A stretch of DNA of 64,000 bases from positions 2,273,088 through 2,337,087 of the forward strand of contig BCIA01000005.1 in the NCBI GenBank assembly GCA_001599815.1, in the 5' to 3' direction. Position numbers and translations under genes: made by a program. Under the pieces are notes generated by a model. That model made no database searches. It had not been told where the DNA came from and saw nothing but the letters and a program-made list of their open reading frames with translations. This DNA comes from Furcasterigmium furcatum (taxonomy: Eukaryota > Ascomycota > Sordariomycetes > Glomerellales > Plectosphaerellaceae). Below, piece after piece: positions 43,963-55,016 of the stretch (the first letter of the stretch is position 1; each line of letters opens with the position of its first letter).

Positions 43963-45384
43963 ATTGGGCGCCGCTAGTGAGGTCGCTAAACTGTTTTAGT
44001 GGCGTGCCACCCGCTGCAACGCGCTGGGGTCCTGCCTTATCGGGGTCTTATCGGACGCGTTGAGTGCCGGACTCGAGAGGATGTGACTGATCTGATGACG
44101 ACTCCCGAAAACCTCCCCTTTCCAAAGACGGGATAAGAAAGAAAATGGGGGACGAGACACCGACTTAAAAAGAGGGTGGGTGGGCAGCATGGATGAGAGA
44201 CGCCAGTTACGTTGCCCCTCGACAGCATCGCATGGAGGGCCACTCCGACTCCTTATACCGGCGGCCGTCGTCCGCATGGATCAACCCTCTTCACCCGTCG
44301 ACGACCGGTGTCGCGGCCGAGCCCATATTCGAAGCGCCTTTGTCAACGGCATCTCTGTCAAGCCTGTTCCTGAAACCAGAGCATTCGGGCGGATCTCTAC
44401 AGATCCCATGCGTGCCCTCCTCTGTCCGTCTGATCCAGGGATCAGGCTGCATACCCCGCGAATGAGCGTCGATCTGTTGAGGTGTGGACCATCAATCCCG
44501 GACACGGCCCATCCCACTTTGGGCGAGCTCTGTCATGCAACACGATACCTTCACGCAAGACATCCCGTCAGGACAAGTGGTTCGCCTTAGCTCTGTGGTT
44601 AATGGGCGTGTCTCGGACTGAATAGGGGGCGGCGGAGTAATAGGGTCCCCGTTTTCTCTCAAGGCGACGATCACCCGATGATCGTCTGCCCCTGGATAGA
44701 TCAAACTGCCGCAAGCTAGTGAAATCCTTCATCCCGACCTTGGGAGGAAACATCAGCGGCTAGGCCACTTTACCCAGGGACTTTGTCTCGCATGAATGGC
44801 TGCGCGTCGGAGTCGCAGCGCGTGCTGTCTCGTATGATGTCTTGGGACGACGCTGCTTGATCCCCCTGAGAGATCGAGTCCAATTTGCGCATCTCATACA
44901 GAGACTTGAGACGGTTTAGAAGTGACACGACATCAGGCAGACAGACATAGGGCCAGGAACCCGGGAGCGTTTGGCGGTGGTACACATTCGGGAACTTCTC
45001 AAAGAAGCCGGCTCCGAGTCGGGAGCATGAACTTGCCCAGACAGACACCCGGTCACGTAGTAGAGCCTGAACCCCGTATCCCCCGCCCTCCGCACTCACC
45101 AAACCACTCCTGCGAGCCTCAATTACCGCCTGCCCAACCCAAGCCAGTGACATGAAAGCCGGTAAAGCCGGGTAGTCGAGCAATTCCGAAGTGGAAGCCC
45201 AGCTGGAGATGTCCCGGACCGGCAGACCCAGACCGGGGTTTAGGACCCGGAAAGTGGGTCCTCAGCTCCCTGGGGCCGAGATCGCTCAATCAAAAGTTGG
45301 CAGCAACATTCGGAATCGACAATTCCGATCAAAATTTCGACATCTCATCACCCGAGTTCGACAACCACATCGACGCAAACCACA
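43963..45384. other. 1.4 kb without a supported gene
   Basis: This is the promoter side of alpha-actinin (-) and of the D-2-hydroxyacid dehydrogenase gene (+). A minus-strand frame of 137 codons at 44770-45183 has protein-like composition but no recognised motif or flanking splice pattern. It may be a relic or chance. Confidence 0.45.
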
Positions 45385-47067
45385 ATGGCTTCACGTTCGT
45401 CGAGGGTGCTGCCGGTCCTGAGGGCGGCTCGCAGGCAGATCACCGTCAACACCTCCCGCGCCGTGTTCCGGGCTGCAACTCCCGCCCGATGCTTCGCCAC
45501 CTCGGCAGTGAGACTGGGCGCCGACCAGAAGCAGGTCAAGCTCACTGCCGACTCATACCCCGACATCAAGCGGGACGCGAGATTCGCCGAGGTCTCTCAG
45601 GCGGATGTCGCCTTCTTCAAGGACTTGCTGGGCGAGTCCGGCGTCATCGACGGCGTCACCAAGGATGCCACCGACGACATCCTGGCCTTCAACGAGGATT
45701 GGCTGAGGAAGTACCGCGGGCAGGGCCGGCTCGTTCTCAAGCCTGCGTCTACCGAGGAAGTCAGCAAGGTCCTCAAGTACTGCAATGACAAGAAACTCGC
45801 CGTGGTTCCCCAGGGTGGAAACACCGGCCTCGTCGGCGGATCGATCCCCGTCTTTGATGAGATCATCATCAACATGAGCAGGATGAACCAGATCCGGTCC
45901 TTTGACGAGGTCAGCGGCACCTTGGTTGTCGATGCGGGCGTCATTCTGGAAGTTGCCGACCAGTACCTCGCCGAGAAGGGCTACATCTTCCCCCTGGATC
46001 TTGGTGCCAAGGGCTCGTGCCATGTCGGAGGCAATGTTGCGACCAATGCTGGTGGCCTCCGTCTGCTGAGGTATGGCAGCTTGCACGGAAACGTTCTTGG
46101 CCTCGAGGCGGTCCTGCCCGATGGCACTGTTGTTGAGGACCTGTGCGAGCTCCGCAAGAACAACACCGGCTACGACCTGAAGCAGCTCTTCATCGGCGCC
46201 GAGGGAACTATCGGTATCATCACCAAGGTCTCCATCATCTGCCCCCAGCGCTCCAGCGCCGTCAACGTGGCATTCCTGGGTCTCGAGTCTTACGAGAAGG
46301 CGCAGCAGGCCTTCAGGGCTGCCAAGGGCCAGCTGTCGGAAATCCTGTCCGCTTTCGAGCTGATGGACAACGGCAGCCAGGAGCTTGTGTACAAGGTGCG
46401 AGGGAACAAGAAGCCTCTCGAGGACGAGCACCCTTTCTACTGCCTCATTGAGACGAGCGGGTCGAACGGCGATCACGATTACGAGAAGCTCGAGAAGTTC
46501 CTCGAGGATGTCATGTCCAACGAGATTGTCTCCGACGGTGTCCTCGCCCAGGATGAGACGCAGGTCAAGGCCCTCTGGGGGTGGCGCGAGGGTATCCCTG
46601 AGTGCCTCGGCCACTGGGGCGGAACCTACAAGTATGACGTTTCGATCCCCCTGAAGGACCTCTACAAGCTGGTCGAGGATGTCGACGTCAAGATCAAGGC
46701 GGCCGGTCTCTCGGGCGATACGGACGAGTTCCCCGTCATCGGCACCGTTGGATACGGCCACATGGGCGATTCGAACCTCCACCTTAACATTGCCGTCCGA
46801 CGGTACGACCCTAGGGTCGAGAAGATCCTCGAGCCGTTCGTCTATGAGTGGATCCAGGAGCGCAAGGGCAGCATCAGTGCAGAGCACGGCCTCGGCGTGG
46901 CCAAGAAGAACTTCATCGGATATAGCCGTACCGACAGCATGATTCAGCTGATGAAGGGCATCAAGAACCTCTACGACCCGGTAAGTTGGAATACTGGCCT
47001 ATTCATGGTTGCGAGGCTAACTGGATGAAATTAGAACGGCATCATGAACCCCTACAAGTACATCTGA
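45385..47067 (+). CDS. Mitochondrial D-2-hydroxyglutarate / D-lactate dehydrogenase (FAD)
   Basis: Exon 1 (45385-46980) and a 33-nt exon 2 (47035-47067) give 542 aa. The first ~45 residues (MASRSSRVLPVLRAARRQIT) form a mitochondrial presequence. The PCMH-type FAD domain includes AVVPQGGNTGLVGG near residue 140, then GAKGSCHVGGNVATNAGG and FIGAEGTIGIITK. The FAD-oxidase C domain carries GTVGYGHMGDSNLHLN with metal-binding His residues and SAEHGLGVAKK. Similarity of pattern is closest to yeast Dld2/human D2HGDH, which oxidise D-2-hydroxyglutarate (Dld2 also D-lactate) and pass electrons to cytochrome c or ETF. The last exon codes for NGIMNPYKYI, the conserved end of the family. Confidence 0.93.
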
Positions 47068-48065
47068 TACCCCTGATCTTGGGGACTCGCCGGTCCACCG
47101 ACTCGACCATCAGCAATGCTCAGCGGGGAGCGGCGGCCACAGCCATAAGGACCCGAGCCTTCGGGTAGACATAGTCCGGACAGATGATTCGGCCCCCTCC
47201 GGCCACGCGCGGGCTCCGCGCCAAGATAGATAGACATCTAAACGGCCCCCAAACCCATGGGTTTCTGTACAGCACATAGCAAGAAGATACCATGTCCTTT
47301 GACTGATTCGCCCCGTCCATACGAGTAACGGTGTATGCAAGGTGTCGGGTTGCTCAGCACCAGTTCACACGCTCTGGCCAGCCACGTCTCAGCGATCCAG
47401 GCCGACCCCCCGACCCCGATCACTCCGTCTGACAAATTGCTTGAAAGGGCAGTCATCAGCTCACCGTCGTCATTTACCCCTTTCCTGGCAGCTCGCTTTC
47501 GCCGACCAACCAGCGGCCCAGGCTGCATCCGGCATGTAAACCCCCTGCAGCCCTACGGCACCACCAGACGGGCGCATCCCTGCACCTGCATATCGTGGGA
47601 ATTGACCGAGAGACGAATCAACGACAGCGGATGCGACGTCCCAAGGGTCGACATCACGAACTCCTGTGTCCGCACTCGCCTAATTGTCTGCTTTCCGCAA
47701 TTCTTGGGCCCATGGGACGGCTGTGCCATCAAACGGCCCGTCGTGATAGCACGGGCTATGCCGATTTGATCCACGCCCGCGGGCCCGCGACATTTTCTCA
47801 AATACCCCGAATCAACACCTCATTGGACGTGCCTCGGCCTTCGAACGGGTAATGTTGGCTTCTAGCGCGAGTGTCACTCAGGGGTCGGGGGCGTCGTCAT
47901 GCTATCAGGGCATGACCTCGGCTGCTTGGCGTTGGGAGACATCTGGTCTCAGGACTCGGAGGACCAGGTATATCAGATAGCCCAGGGCCGGCCCGGTGAG
48001 ATGGACCTCTCTCGAGTCATACTCCCAACAGACAGACCTATTATTCAACTTCTGACGGTATTAAA
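47068..48065. other. Intergenic region
   Basis: About 1 kb lies between the dehydrogenase and a Zn2Cys6 gene, both on the plus strand. Open frames here have no motif, and no repeats or RNA genes are visible. Confidence 0.5.
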
Positions 48066-49713
48066 ATGGTTGGCGTTCCTGGCAAATACAAGGGGTGCGA
48101 GACCTGTAGAACCCGCAGGGTGAAGGTATCATACGTCTTGCCCCAGGCGATCAGCATGTCCCAGTACTGACAAGACTCCAGTGTGACAACCAACGGCCGG
48201 AGTGCAAGAAATGCAAGGACGGCGGTCGCGAGTGCGCCGGATACCAGCGGGATATCGTCTTCATCACGGCAACGCCGGATGATGGGGGGCGCTGCTCGTC
48301 ACATCCTCCCAGACGAATCTCTACTCCCTCAACGAGGGGAAGAAGGACAATCACACCCGAGAGTCCACGCATGAGCCTCCAGCCGGTCGAACCTCTGCGC
48401 CCAGCCTGGGAGGACTCGATTCTCCTCTTGAATCATGGTGATCTCTGTCAGTTCCGGGTCGTGGTTCTTCACAGCAGCCTCCGACATGTTCATCGAGAGG
48501 ACGCTGGGGACAACGGGCAGGTGATGCTGGACATCCCTGCCTTTGCTCCCCAGCTCATGCGCCTAGTCAACTACTCCACGGACCTCAACGTGAACAGTCA
48601 AGTGATGGTCCATATGGACGGTGGTCGTGGAGCATCGGCGAACAACACGCTCCTCTTTCTCTCCGAGGTGAGCATCTATCCAACCTCCATCTGGTCTCCC
48701 AATCGCTCACGGGCGCCTAGCATACCGGGACAGTCCCACCGACAACAGGAATGTCTCTCGATGGACCGTCTCTCCTAGCAAGCAGAGTTCAAAGCCAGGG
48801 GCCTGAAGCATTTCGTCAATTTCCATCGCATCATTACTTTGTCCGTGTATTCAGACACACCGCGGTACGTTTCCCCTTCAGTACGATCCGCATCGGGTGC
48901 CTCGTACTGACAACATGGGTGAAGGTCATGCTTTCGCTCCTCAACAGACAACCTACCTTCCTCTCCTCGGATGAATGGCGCCGCACCCCCTGGGAGTTCC
49001 ACGAGAAATCCCCGCTAGACCATCTCATCGACATCATCGTCCTCATACCGGCCCTCTTCCAGCGCGCGGACGGACTGATCTCCGTCCCGGCAGACCTCGC
49101 CCGTCGCCACTTCGCCCAAACGCTTCTCTCCGAATGTCTCTTTATTGAAGCCCAGCTCGACGACTGGCATCTCCGCCTGCAGTCAAGCAACACACCCACG
49201 GCCACGAGCGCCTACTGGGCGCCAGATCCCACCAGCCCCTCGACGCTGCTCAAGGGCCTGCAGGTCCCGTTCTCAGACATCCTCTTCTTCAAAGACGGCG
49301 CCACGGCGCTGTCTCTCCTCACATACTGGACGGCCATGCTCCTCCTCCACGCGAGCATCGACCAGATTCACTCTGCCGTGTGTGATCCCATCTTGGACGA
49401 CTATCCCAACTTGTACGCGGACCTGCCCGTTGAGCTGCAGATCGACGTCAGCCGGTATAGGCAGCGGCGGGAGTATGCGAGCAGGATATGCCGGGGGCTG
49501 GACTTTGCGCTGGGCGCTGGGATGCAGCTGGACGCTCTCGTCGTGCCGCTGTCCGTCGCGAGCGGGGTGTACAAGGAGATCAATGAGATATCGAGGGACG
49601 GGGAGCTGGAAGTGCAGTGGTGCGAAGGGTTCAGGGAGGCCCTGACTGCACAGGGTCAAGCGCTTGTGCAAGATGTCATGGCTAGGTCATGGGCTGACCT
49701 GGCAAGGTACTGA
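48066..49713 (+). CDS. Zn2Cys6 fungal transcription factor
   Basis: Exon 1 (48066-48125) and exon 2 (48182-48667) join into a Zn(II)2Cys6 cluster with Cys at 11, 14, 21, 28, 31 and 38 (KGCETCRTRRVK then CDNQRPECKKCKDGGRECAG). A short third exon starts near 48779 (QAEFKARGLKHFVNFHRI). The last exon runs to 49713 through TFLSSDEWRRTPW, typical of this family. The junction between exons 3 and 4 is unsettled: GTACGT at 48865 joined to the acceptor at 48947, or GTGTAT at 48845 joined to 48924, both keep frame. A frame lesion cannot be excluded. Target genes are unknown. The nearest genes are housekeeping, so no cluster role is indicated. Confidence 0.75.
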
Positions 49714-50247
49714 AGCTTTAGAGGATGACATGCCAGGAGTGAGAAGGATCAAGAGCTGGAGTTCTGGGGATTCAGAGAGTTGGAGTTGGGTTTGCGTGGC
49801 GTCAGGTCATCTTCAAAGGCAGACGGTATCGAGATAGGAGTTTCGAGTAATCGATTTTATTGAGAATTGAAGGCATTATCCACCATCATCGTGACTTCCA
49901 GGCGGTTTTGCCTGAGTATGGGAGAAGCAAGTTTGGAGCTCAGGGGGCTGCCACAGGTGGTCTTGGTGATACCGTGCAAATCAATGGCGCACTGTAGATA
50001 TTAGCACCGTACGTCCTATCCAAATCAGCCGAGGTTTTCCCGTCACTAGCACGGAGCTCCCAGAGCTTCAGCCTTCCGCGCCAGGTAACGAAGCAGCTTC
50101 GTCAGACCTGGAGCCTGCCCCGTTACTATTCCCAAGCAACAACCAACAACCCGCCAACACAACCCATCTCCCACCACAAGCGAATTGACCCAGAACACCG
50201 AAACGACACCTATCCCATACCTCCCTTGATTCCAAACCCTAACAATC
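49714..50247. promoter_or_regulatory. Intergenic region, proteasome gene promoter
   Basis: It holds the 3' UTR of the Zn2Cys6 gene and the C/A-rich leader of the proteasome subunit. A perfect telobox AAACCCTAA lies at 50234-50242, only 5 nt before the start codon. Confidence 0.5.
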
Positions 50248-51300
50248 ATGGCTTCCGGATACGACAGAGCCCTCTCTGGTAAGCACAAACTCCCATTGTC
50301 ACGACGCCTAGGCGATAGCTAATACCCGTGATAGTCTTCAGGTTCGTTCGCGCAACTGCCCCCCGAAACCCGCCACCTCTAACACTGATCCAGTCCCGAT
50401 GGACACGTCTTCCAAGTCGAGTACGCCGGTGAGGCGGTGAAGAGAGGTACATACCCGGCAACATCTCCCTCGCGATGATACAAACACCCTGCTCACACAA
50501 CCCCGTCAACAGGTACCTGCGCGGTCGGCGTCAAGGGAACCGACGTCGTCGTCCTCGGCTGCGAGAAGCGCTCCGCCATGAAGTTGCAAGACACGCGAAT
50601 CACACCGTCCAAGATCCAGCTCCTCGACACCCACGTCTGCCTCGCCTTTGCGGGCCTCAACGCCGACGCCCGCATCCTCGTCGACAAAGCCCGGTTAGAA
50701 GCACAGTCCCACAAGCTCACCGTCGAGGACCCCGCCTCCATTGAGTACATGACGAAGTACGTCGCCGGCGTGCAGCAGCGCTACACCCAGAGCGGCGGTG
50801 TCCGCCCCTTCGGCATCAGCACCCTCATCGTCGGCTTCGACAAGGGCAGCAAGGTGCCCAGGCTGTGTCAGACGGAGCCCTCGGGCATCTACTCGGCATG
50901 GTGCGTCTCTACAATGCTAATTCCCCTCCCGCTTCGCGTACCAGCTACTAACGTCCGCCGCAGGAAGGCAAACGCCATCGGCCGCTCCAGCAAGACGGTG
51001 CGCGAGTTCCTCGAGCGCAACTACAAGGAGGACATGGACCGCGAGGCTACCATCCGGCTGGCCATCAAGTCCCTCCTCGAGGTCGTCCAGACCGGCGCGA
51101 AGAACATCGAGATCGCGCTCATGGCGCCCGGCAAGAACATCGAAATGCTCCCCGTCGAGGAGATCGAGAGCTACGTGAAGAACATCGAGCAGGAGAAGCA
51201 AGAGGAGGCCGCTAAGAAGAAGACGGGCCGCACGCCCGGCACCGGCAGCGCCGCCATCCTGACGCGGCCTGGCGAGGCCTCTGGCGATGCGGATGAGTAA
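50248..51300 (+). CDS. PRE6: 20S proteasome subunit alpha-4 (PSMA7/Pre6 type)
   Basis: Five exons (50248-50278, 50335-50341, 50394-50446, 50513-50900, 50964-51300) encode 271 aa. The start MASGYDRALSVFSPDGHVFQ holds the alpha-subunit N-terminal signature. Exon 2 is only 7 nt (TCTTCAG) and contributes VFS in this signature. Next come VEYAGEAVKRGTCAVGVKG, RPFGISTLIVGFD and the WKANAIGRSSKTVREFLE motif. These fit PSMA7/yeast Pre6 better than other alpha subunits. Alpha rings gate the 20S core and dock the 19S cap. The C-terminal tail is Lys/Glu-rich (EQEKQEEAAKKKTG) with a Gly/Ala extension. All exons are short and frame-dependent, so skipping any exon destroys the protein. Confidence 0.94.
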
Positions 51301-51581
51301 GGGATCCAGCCGGGCGGGTATGCATAGATGCCGGGCTAGATAGAGCGCGCAGAGGACGCAGAGGACGACGGGTATTTCCAGGGAATGAAGTACCAGTGTA
51401 TTACCACCTACTACAAGATGGGCTGGCGAGCAGGAACGTGAAATATCAAGGGTATTCGTGTGTGCTAGCAGCCCCTTTGTGCTGCCGTCTGCCACACCGC
51501 TGGTTGTCGTCATGTTCGTCTTGTGTCATCTACATCGTGTCGGCCCCGTTATCTACTTCTTGTGGCTGTCGCGGCGTGCGC

Positions 51582-52103
51582 CTAGCCCAGCTTGTCCGCC
51601 TCGTCGACAGGGTCGAATATCGTCCTGTGCTTGGGCTGCCTGACCCTCTCGTCCTTGAGCATCCTGCTGTCCACGCGCGCGTCCTCGCCCTCGACGGAGA
51701 TGGCGGCCTGTGGCGTCTTGGCGTCGATGACGAAGTGGTTGTCGCAGTGAGGGCAGTACTCGTCGGCGTCCTCGAACTCCGAGGCGTCCTTGCGGAAGGC
51801 CTTCTTGCACTTTTTGCAGATGAAGGTCATCTCGAAGGACTGGAGGAGGGGGTGGGTTTCCTGCTCATGGTGGCATTGGGCGCAGTCGAACCATTTCTTG
51901 CCTGGGGAGCGTGAGGTCAGCGCTGATTCTGTGGAATGGCGCCTGGAGAAGCCGGGGTCGTCCAAAGGATATAGACTGGGTCATTGGCGGAACGTACAGC
52001 ATGGCGAGCGGATTGAGACCTGCGCGTTGAGGACGTGCTTGCTGTGGTCGTGCATGTCAGCGGCGGAGGCGGCAGCACTAGAGCCGTGGGACGCATACCA
52101 CAT
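51582..52103 (-). CDS. CHY zinc-finger protein
   Basis: Exon 1 (52103-51998) and exon 2 (51901-51582) give 141 aa. The junction HVLNAQVSIRSPCC-KKWFDC and AQCHHEQETHPL form a CHY zinc finger. It is followed by CKKCKKAFRKD and CPHCDNHFVI, the extra zinc-ribbon part common in fungal members. Yeast Hot13, a CHY protein of the mitochondrial intermembrane space, supports Tim10 assembly; other CHY proteins are ubiquitin-related. Here no targeting signal is obvious, so the location is open. The usual first Cys of the CxHY unit appears as Ser (DHSKHV). The C-terminus is charged (VRQPKHRTIFDPVDEADKLG). The gene is divergent from the XPB/Ssl2 helicase gene. Confidence 0.85.
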
Positions 52104-52559
52104 GGTGTCTGGATAGCTGGTCCGAGCCAGAAGGAATCCTGCTCTGACTTTGATTTGGGATATGTCGGAGGAATGTGCCGTCTGCGCAACAGTGGTCTAC
52201 CGAGGAAAGTTCATGGACAGTCTCGAGAATTGTGGTGGGGGTGGTCCGCGGCAAGCCCCCTGAAAGTTGTCGTGCATTAGTGGCTTGCTGCCTTAGCTTA
52301 CCTTATCTTATCGGCAAAGTTACAGCCCGGGGGATGAATAAGCTCCACCAGCAGGCAACTCCGTCATCAAGTTTAACTTCCATCGAGACGCCTGCTGCTG
52401 CCTTTGTGAACCGTCCTCCAAACACCACGACTTCATCGTTGGCGCCAGAGAGCCCCGGATCTCGCCACACGTCTCACGAGCCCTATTCCTGTCTTTCAGA
52501 GTCTCCGTCCGCATCAAGAGTATTCCCTGAGAGCATTCTAGTCAACGGCGCCGACCAGA
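52104..52559. promoter_or_regulatory. Bidirectional promoter CHY protein / XPB helicase
   Basis: The 456 bp lie between divergent start codons. Plus-strand open frames run through it but look like leader sequence. No specific site was recognised. Confidence 0.5.
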
Positions 52560-55016
52560 ATGCCTGCGAAACGCAAGGCCCCCGGTGCCGTCACGGGCGG
52601 AGGCAAGGCAGGCAAGGGTTCAAGAGTTGCGACTCCGGCCGGTACTGCTACCCCAAGGAGTATCGCTGCCACCAGTGACAATGAATCCTCGGCGCTTAGT
52701 GAGCCCGAGGACGAAAACATCGAGCGCAACGTCGACAAGTTCACAATCGACACCTACTCTGGACCCAGCTCCATCAAGACGTCAACATCACACATCTTCG
52801 GAAAGCGCGACTACTCCTACCTCGAGCTCAAGTCCGACTATGAGAACCGCCCTCTCTGGATCGATGCCAGCAGAGGCAGGATCTTCCTCGAGAGCTTCAG
52901 CCCGCTCGCCCCCCAGGCGCAAGACTTCCTCATCACCATCGCCGAGCCCCTGTCGCGGCCGACCTTCATTCACGAGTACTCTCTCTCGCCGCACAGTCTC
53001 TATGCCGCCGTCTCCGTCGGCCTAACACCCGGCGATATCATCAACACCCTCGAACGTTTCCTGAAGACACCGCTTCCCGACGTTATCCGCTCGTTCATCG
53101 AGAGCTGCACTGCTAGCTTCGGCAAGGTCAAGTTGGTGTTGAAGAATACGAAATACTTTGTCGAAAGCGCAGACCCGGTTGTTCTCCAGAGGTTGCTCAA
53201 GGACGAGGTGATTGGCCCCCTGCGCGCACACCCCAACGATGAGATCACCACGACGGCGGCACCGAAACAGGCACCCCTCGTCATCCCTGGAACCACAAAT
53301 GCAGCAGGTGTCCGACAAGCCGGTCAACAAAAGGAAGGAGGAAGAGACGGCGAGGCTGTTCAGGAAGCCGAGGTCTACTCGACTCTGAATGATGACGACG
53401 AAGACGATACAGAGGTCACACATTCCTTCGAGATCCCCGACACTGCCGTGGAGATTGTGCAGAAGCGCTGCCTGGACCTCGCGCTTCCCGTGCTGGAGGA
53501 GTACGACTTTCGCAAAGACGAGTTCAACGCGAATCTGGAGATTGATCTGCGTCCCGGCACTCAGATCCGGCCGTACCAGGAGAAGAGTCTGAGCAAGATG
53601 TTCGGCAACGGCAGAGCGAAAAGCGGCATCATTGTGTTGCCGTGCGGAGCCGGAAAGACGCTCGTCGGCATTACTGCTGCCTGCACTGTCAAGAAGGGTG
53701 TCATCGTTCTCTGCACAAGCTCCATGTCCGTGGTGCAGTGGCGGAACGAATTCCTGAAATGGTCCAACATCAAACCGGAGGATGTCGAGGCCTTCACTTC
53801 CGAGTCCAAGGGTAAGATCTTCACGGGGTCGACTGGTGTCATCGTCACTACGTACTCCATGGTCACCCAGACGAGGGAGCGGTCTCACGACGCGAAGAAG
53901 ATGATGGACTTTCTTCAGCAGAGGGAGTGGGGTCTCATGTTGCTTGACGAGGTGCACGTCGTGCCGGCCAACATTTTCCGCAAGGTCACGTCATCCATCA
54001 AGACACACTCGAAACTCGGGCTCACAGCGACGCTTCTTCGTGAGGACGACAAGATCTCCGATCTCAACTTCCTCATCGGACCGAAGCTGTACGAGGCCAA
54101 CTGGATGGAGCTGTCCCAGCAGGGACACATCGCCAGGGTCCAATGTGCCGAGGTTTGGTGCCCCATGCCGACCGAGTTCTACGACGAGTACCTCAAGGCA
54201 CCCCCAAGGAAGCGAGGTCTGCTTTATATCATGAACCCGTCCAAGTTTCAGGCGTGTCAGTACCTGATCAACTACCACGAGTCGAGGGGCGACAAGATCA
54301 TCGTCTTCTCCGACAACGTGTACGCGCTCAAGCAGTACGCCACCAAGCTGCAGAAGGTCTTCATCTACGGCGAGACGGGCAATGCCGAGCGTCTGCAGGT
54401 GCTGGAGAACTTCCAGCACAACCCACAGGTGAACACGCTCTTCTTGTCAAAGATTGGCGACACCTCCCTCGATCTCCCCGAGGCCACGTGCCTCATTCAG
54501 ATCTCCTCCCACTACGGCTCTCGTCGTCAGGAGGCTCAGCGTCTGGGCCGCATCCTCCGAGCAAAGAGGAGGAACGACGAGGGCTTCAACGCGTTTTTCT
54601 ACTCGCTGGTGTCCAAAGATACACAAGAGATGTACTATTCCTCGAAGCGCCAGGCTTTCCTCGTGGACCAGGGCTATGCCTTCAAGGTCATCACCTCCCT
54701 CGCTAATATCGAGAGGACCCCCAACCTAGCGTTCGCGAGCGCGTCTGAGCGGCGTGAGCTTCTCCAGAAGGTCCTGGTGGAGAACGAGTCGACGCAGGAA
54801 GACGAAGTTATCGACGATCTCTTCCACTCCGGAACCATGGGCCGCAGGCCGAAGAAGAAGGGCAAGGCGGCGCGGCGGACAGCGGGCATGCTGGGCGACC
54901 TGTCCGGTGGCCAGGACATGGCGTATATCGAGCAGAATAAGAAGGTCAAGATGGCCAAGAAGGGCGAGAGCAACGCCTTCTTTAAGAAATTGGCGAGACA
55001 GGCGGCGAAGAAGTGA
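52560..55016 (+). CDS. SSL2: TFIIH helicase XPB (Ssl2/Rad25)
   Basis: A single exon encodes 818 aa. The N-terminal half has the XPB damage-recognition region (IFGKRDYSYLELKSDYENRP and RIFLESFSPLAPQAQDFLIT). The SF2 helicase domain contains the Walker A GAGKT near residue 363, CTSSMSVVQWRNEF, the DEVH box near 462, and the XPB-specific RED motif (TATLLREDDKI near 493). Motif VI is seen as RQEAQRLGRILRAKR. XPB is the 3'-5' translocase of TFIIH that opens promoters for Pol II and works in nucleotide-excision repair. The length and lack of introns are normal for fungal orthologues, and the C-terminal ~80 residues are Lys-rich. The CDS is intact. Confidence 0.97.
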   Translation: MPAKRKAPGAVTGGGKAGKGSRVATPAGTATPRSIAATSDNESSALSEPEDENIERNVDKFTIDTYSGPSSIKTSTSHIFGKRDYSYLELKSDYENRPLWIDASRGRIFLESFSPLAPQAQDFLITIAEPLSRPTFIHEYSLSPHSLYAAVSVGLTPGDIINTLERFLKTPLPDVIRSFIESCTASFGKVKLVLKNTKYFVESADPVVLQRLLKDEVIGPLRAHPNDEITTTAAPKQAPLVIPGTTNAAGVRQAGQQKEGGRDGEAVQEAEVYSTLNDDDEDDTEVTHSFEIPDTAVEIVQKRCLDLALPVLEEYDFRKDEFNANLEIDLRPGTQIRPYQEKSLSKMFGNGRAKSGIIVLPCGAGKTLVGITAACTVKKGVIVLCTSSMSVVQWRNEFLKWSNIKPEDVEAFTSESKGKIFTGSTGVIVTTYSMVTQTRERSHDAKKMMDFLQQREWGLMLLDEVHVVPANIFRKVTSSIKTHSKLGLTATLLREDDKISDLNFLIGPKLYEANWMELSQQGHIARVQCAEVWCPMPTEFYDEYLKAPPRKRGLLYIMNPSKFQACQYLINYHESRGDKIIVFSDNVYALKQYATKLQKVFIYGETGNAERLQVLENFQHNPQVNTLFLSKIGDTSLDLPEATCLIQISSHYGSRRQEAQRLGRILRAKRRNDEGFNAFFYSLVSKDTQEMYYSSKRQAFLVDQGYAFKVITSLANIERTPNLAFASASERRELLQKVLVENESTQEDEVIDDLFHSGTMGRRPKKKGKAARRTAGMLGDLSGGQDMAYIEQNKKVKMAKKGESNAFFKKLARQAAKK

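Noticed and set aside
44770..45183. 137-codon minus-strand frame in the gap before the dehydrogenase
   Set aside because: The composition is protein-like, but no family, start context or splice evidence supports it; kept as a note only.
45553..46887. 444-codon minus-strand frame opposite the D-2-hydroxyglutarate dehydrogenase
   Set aside because: It is a mirror frame of a strongly biased gene without any domain of its own.
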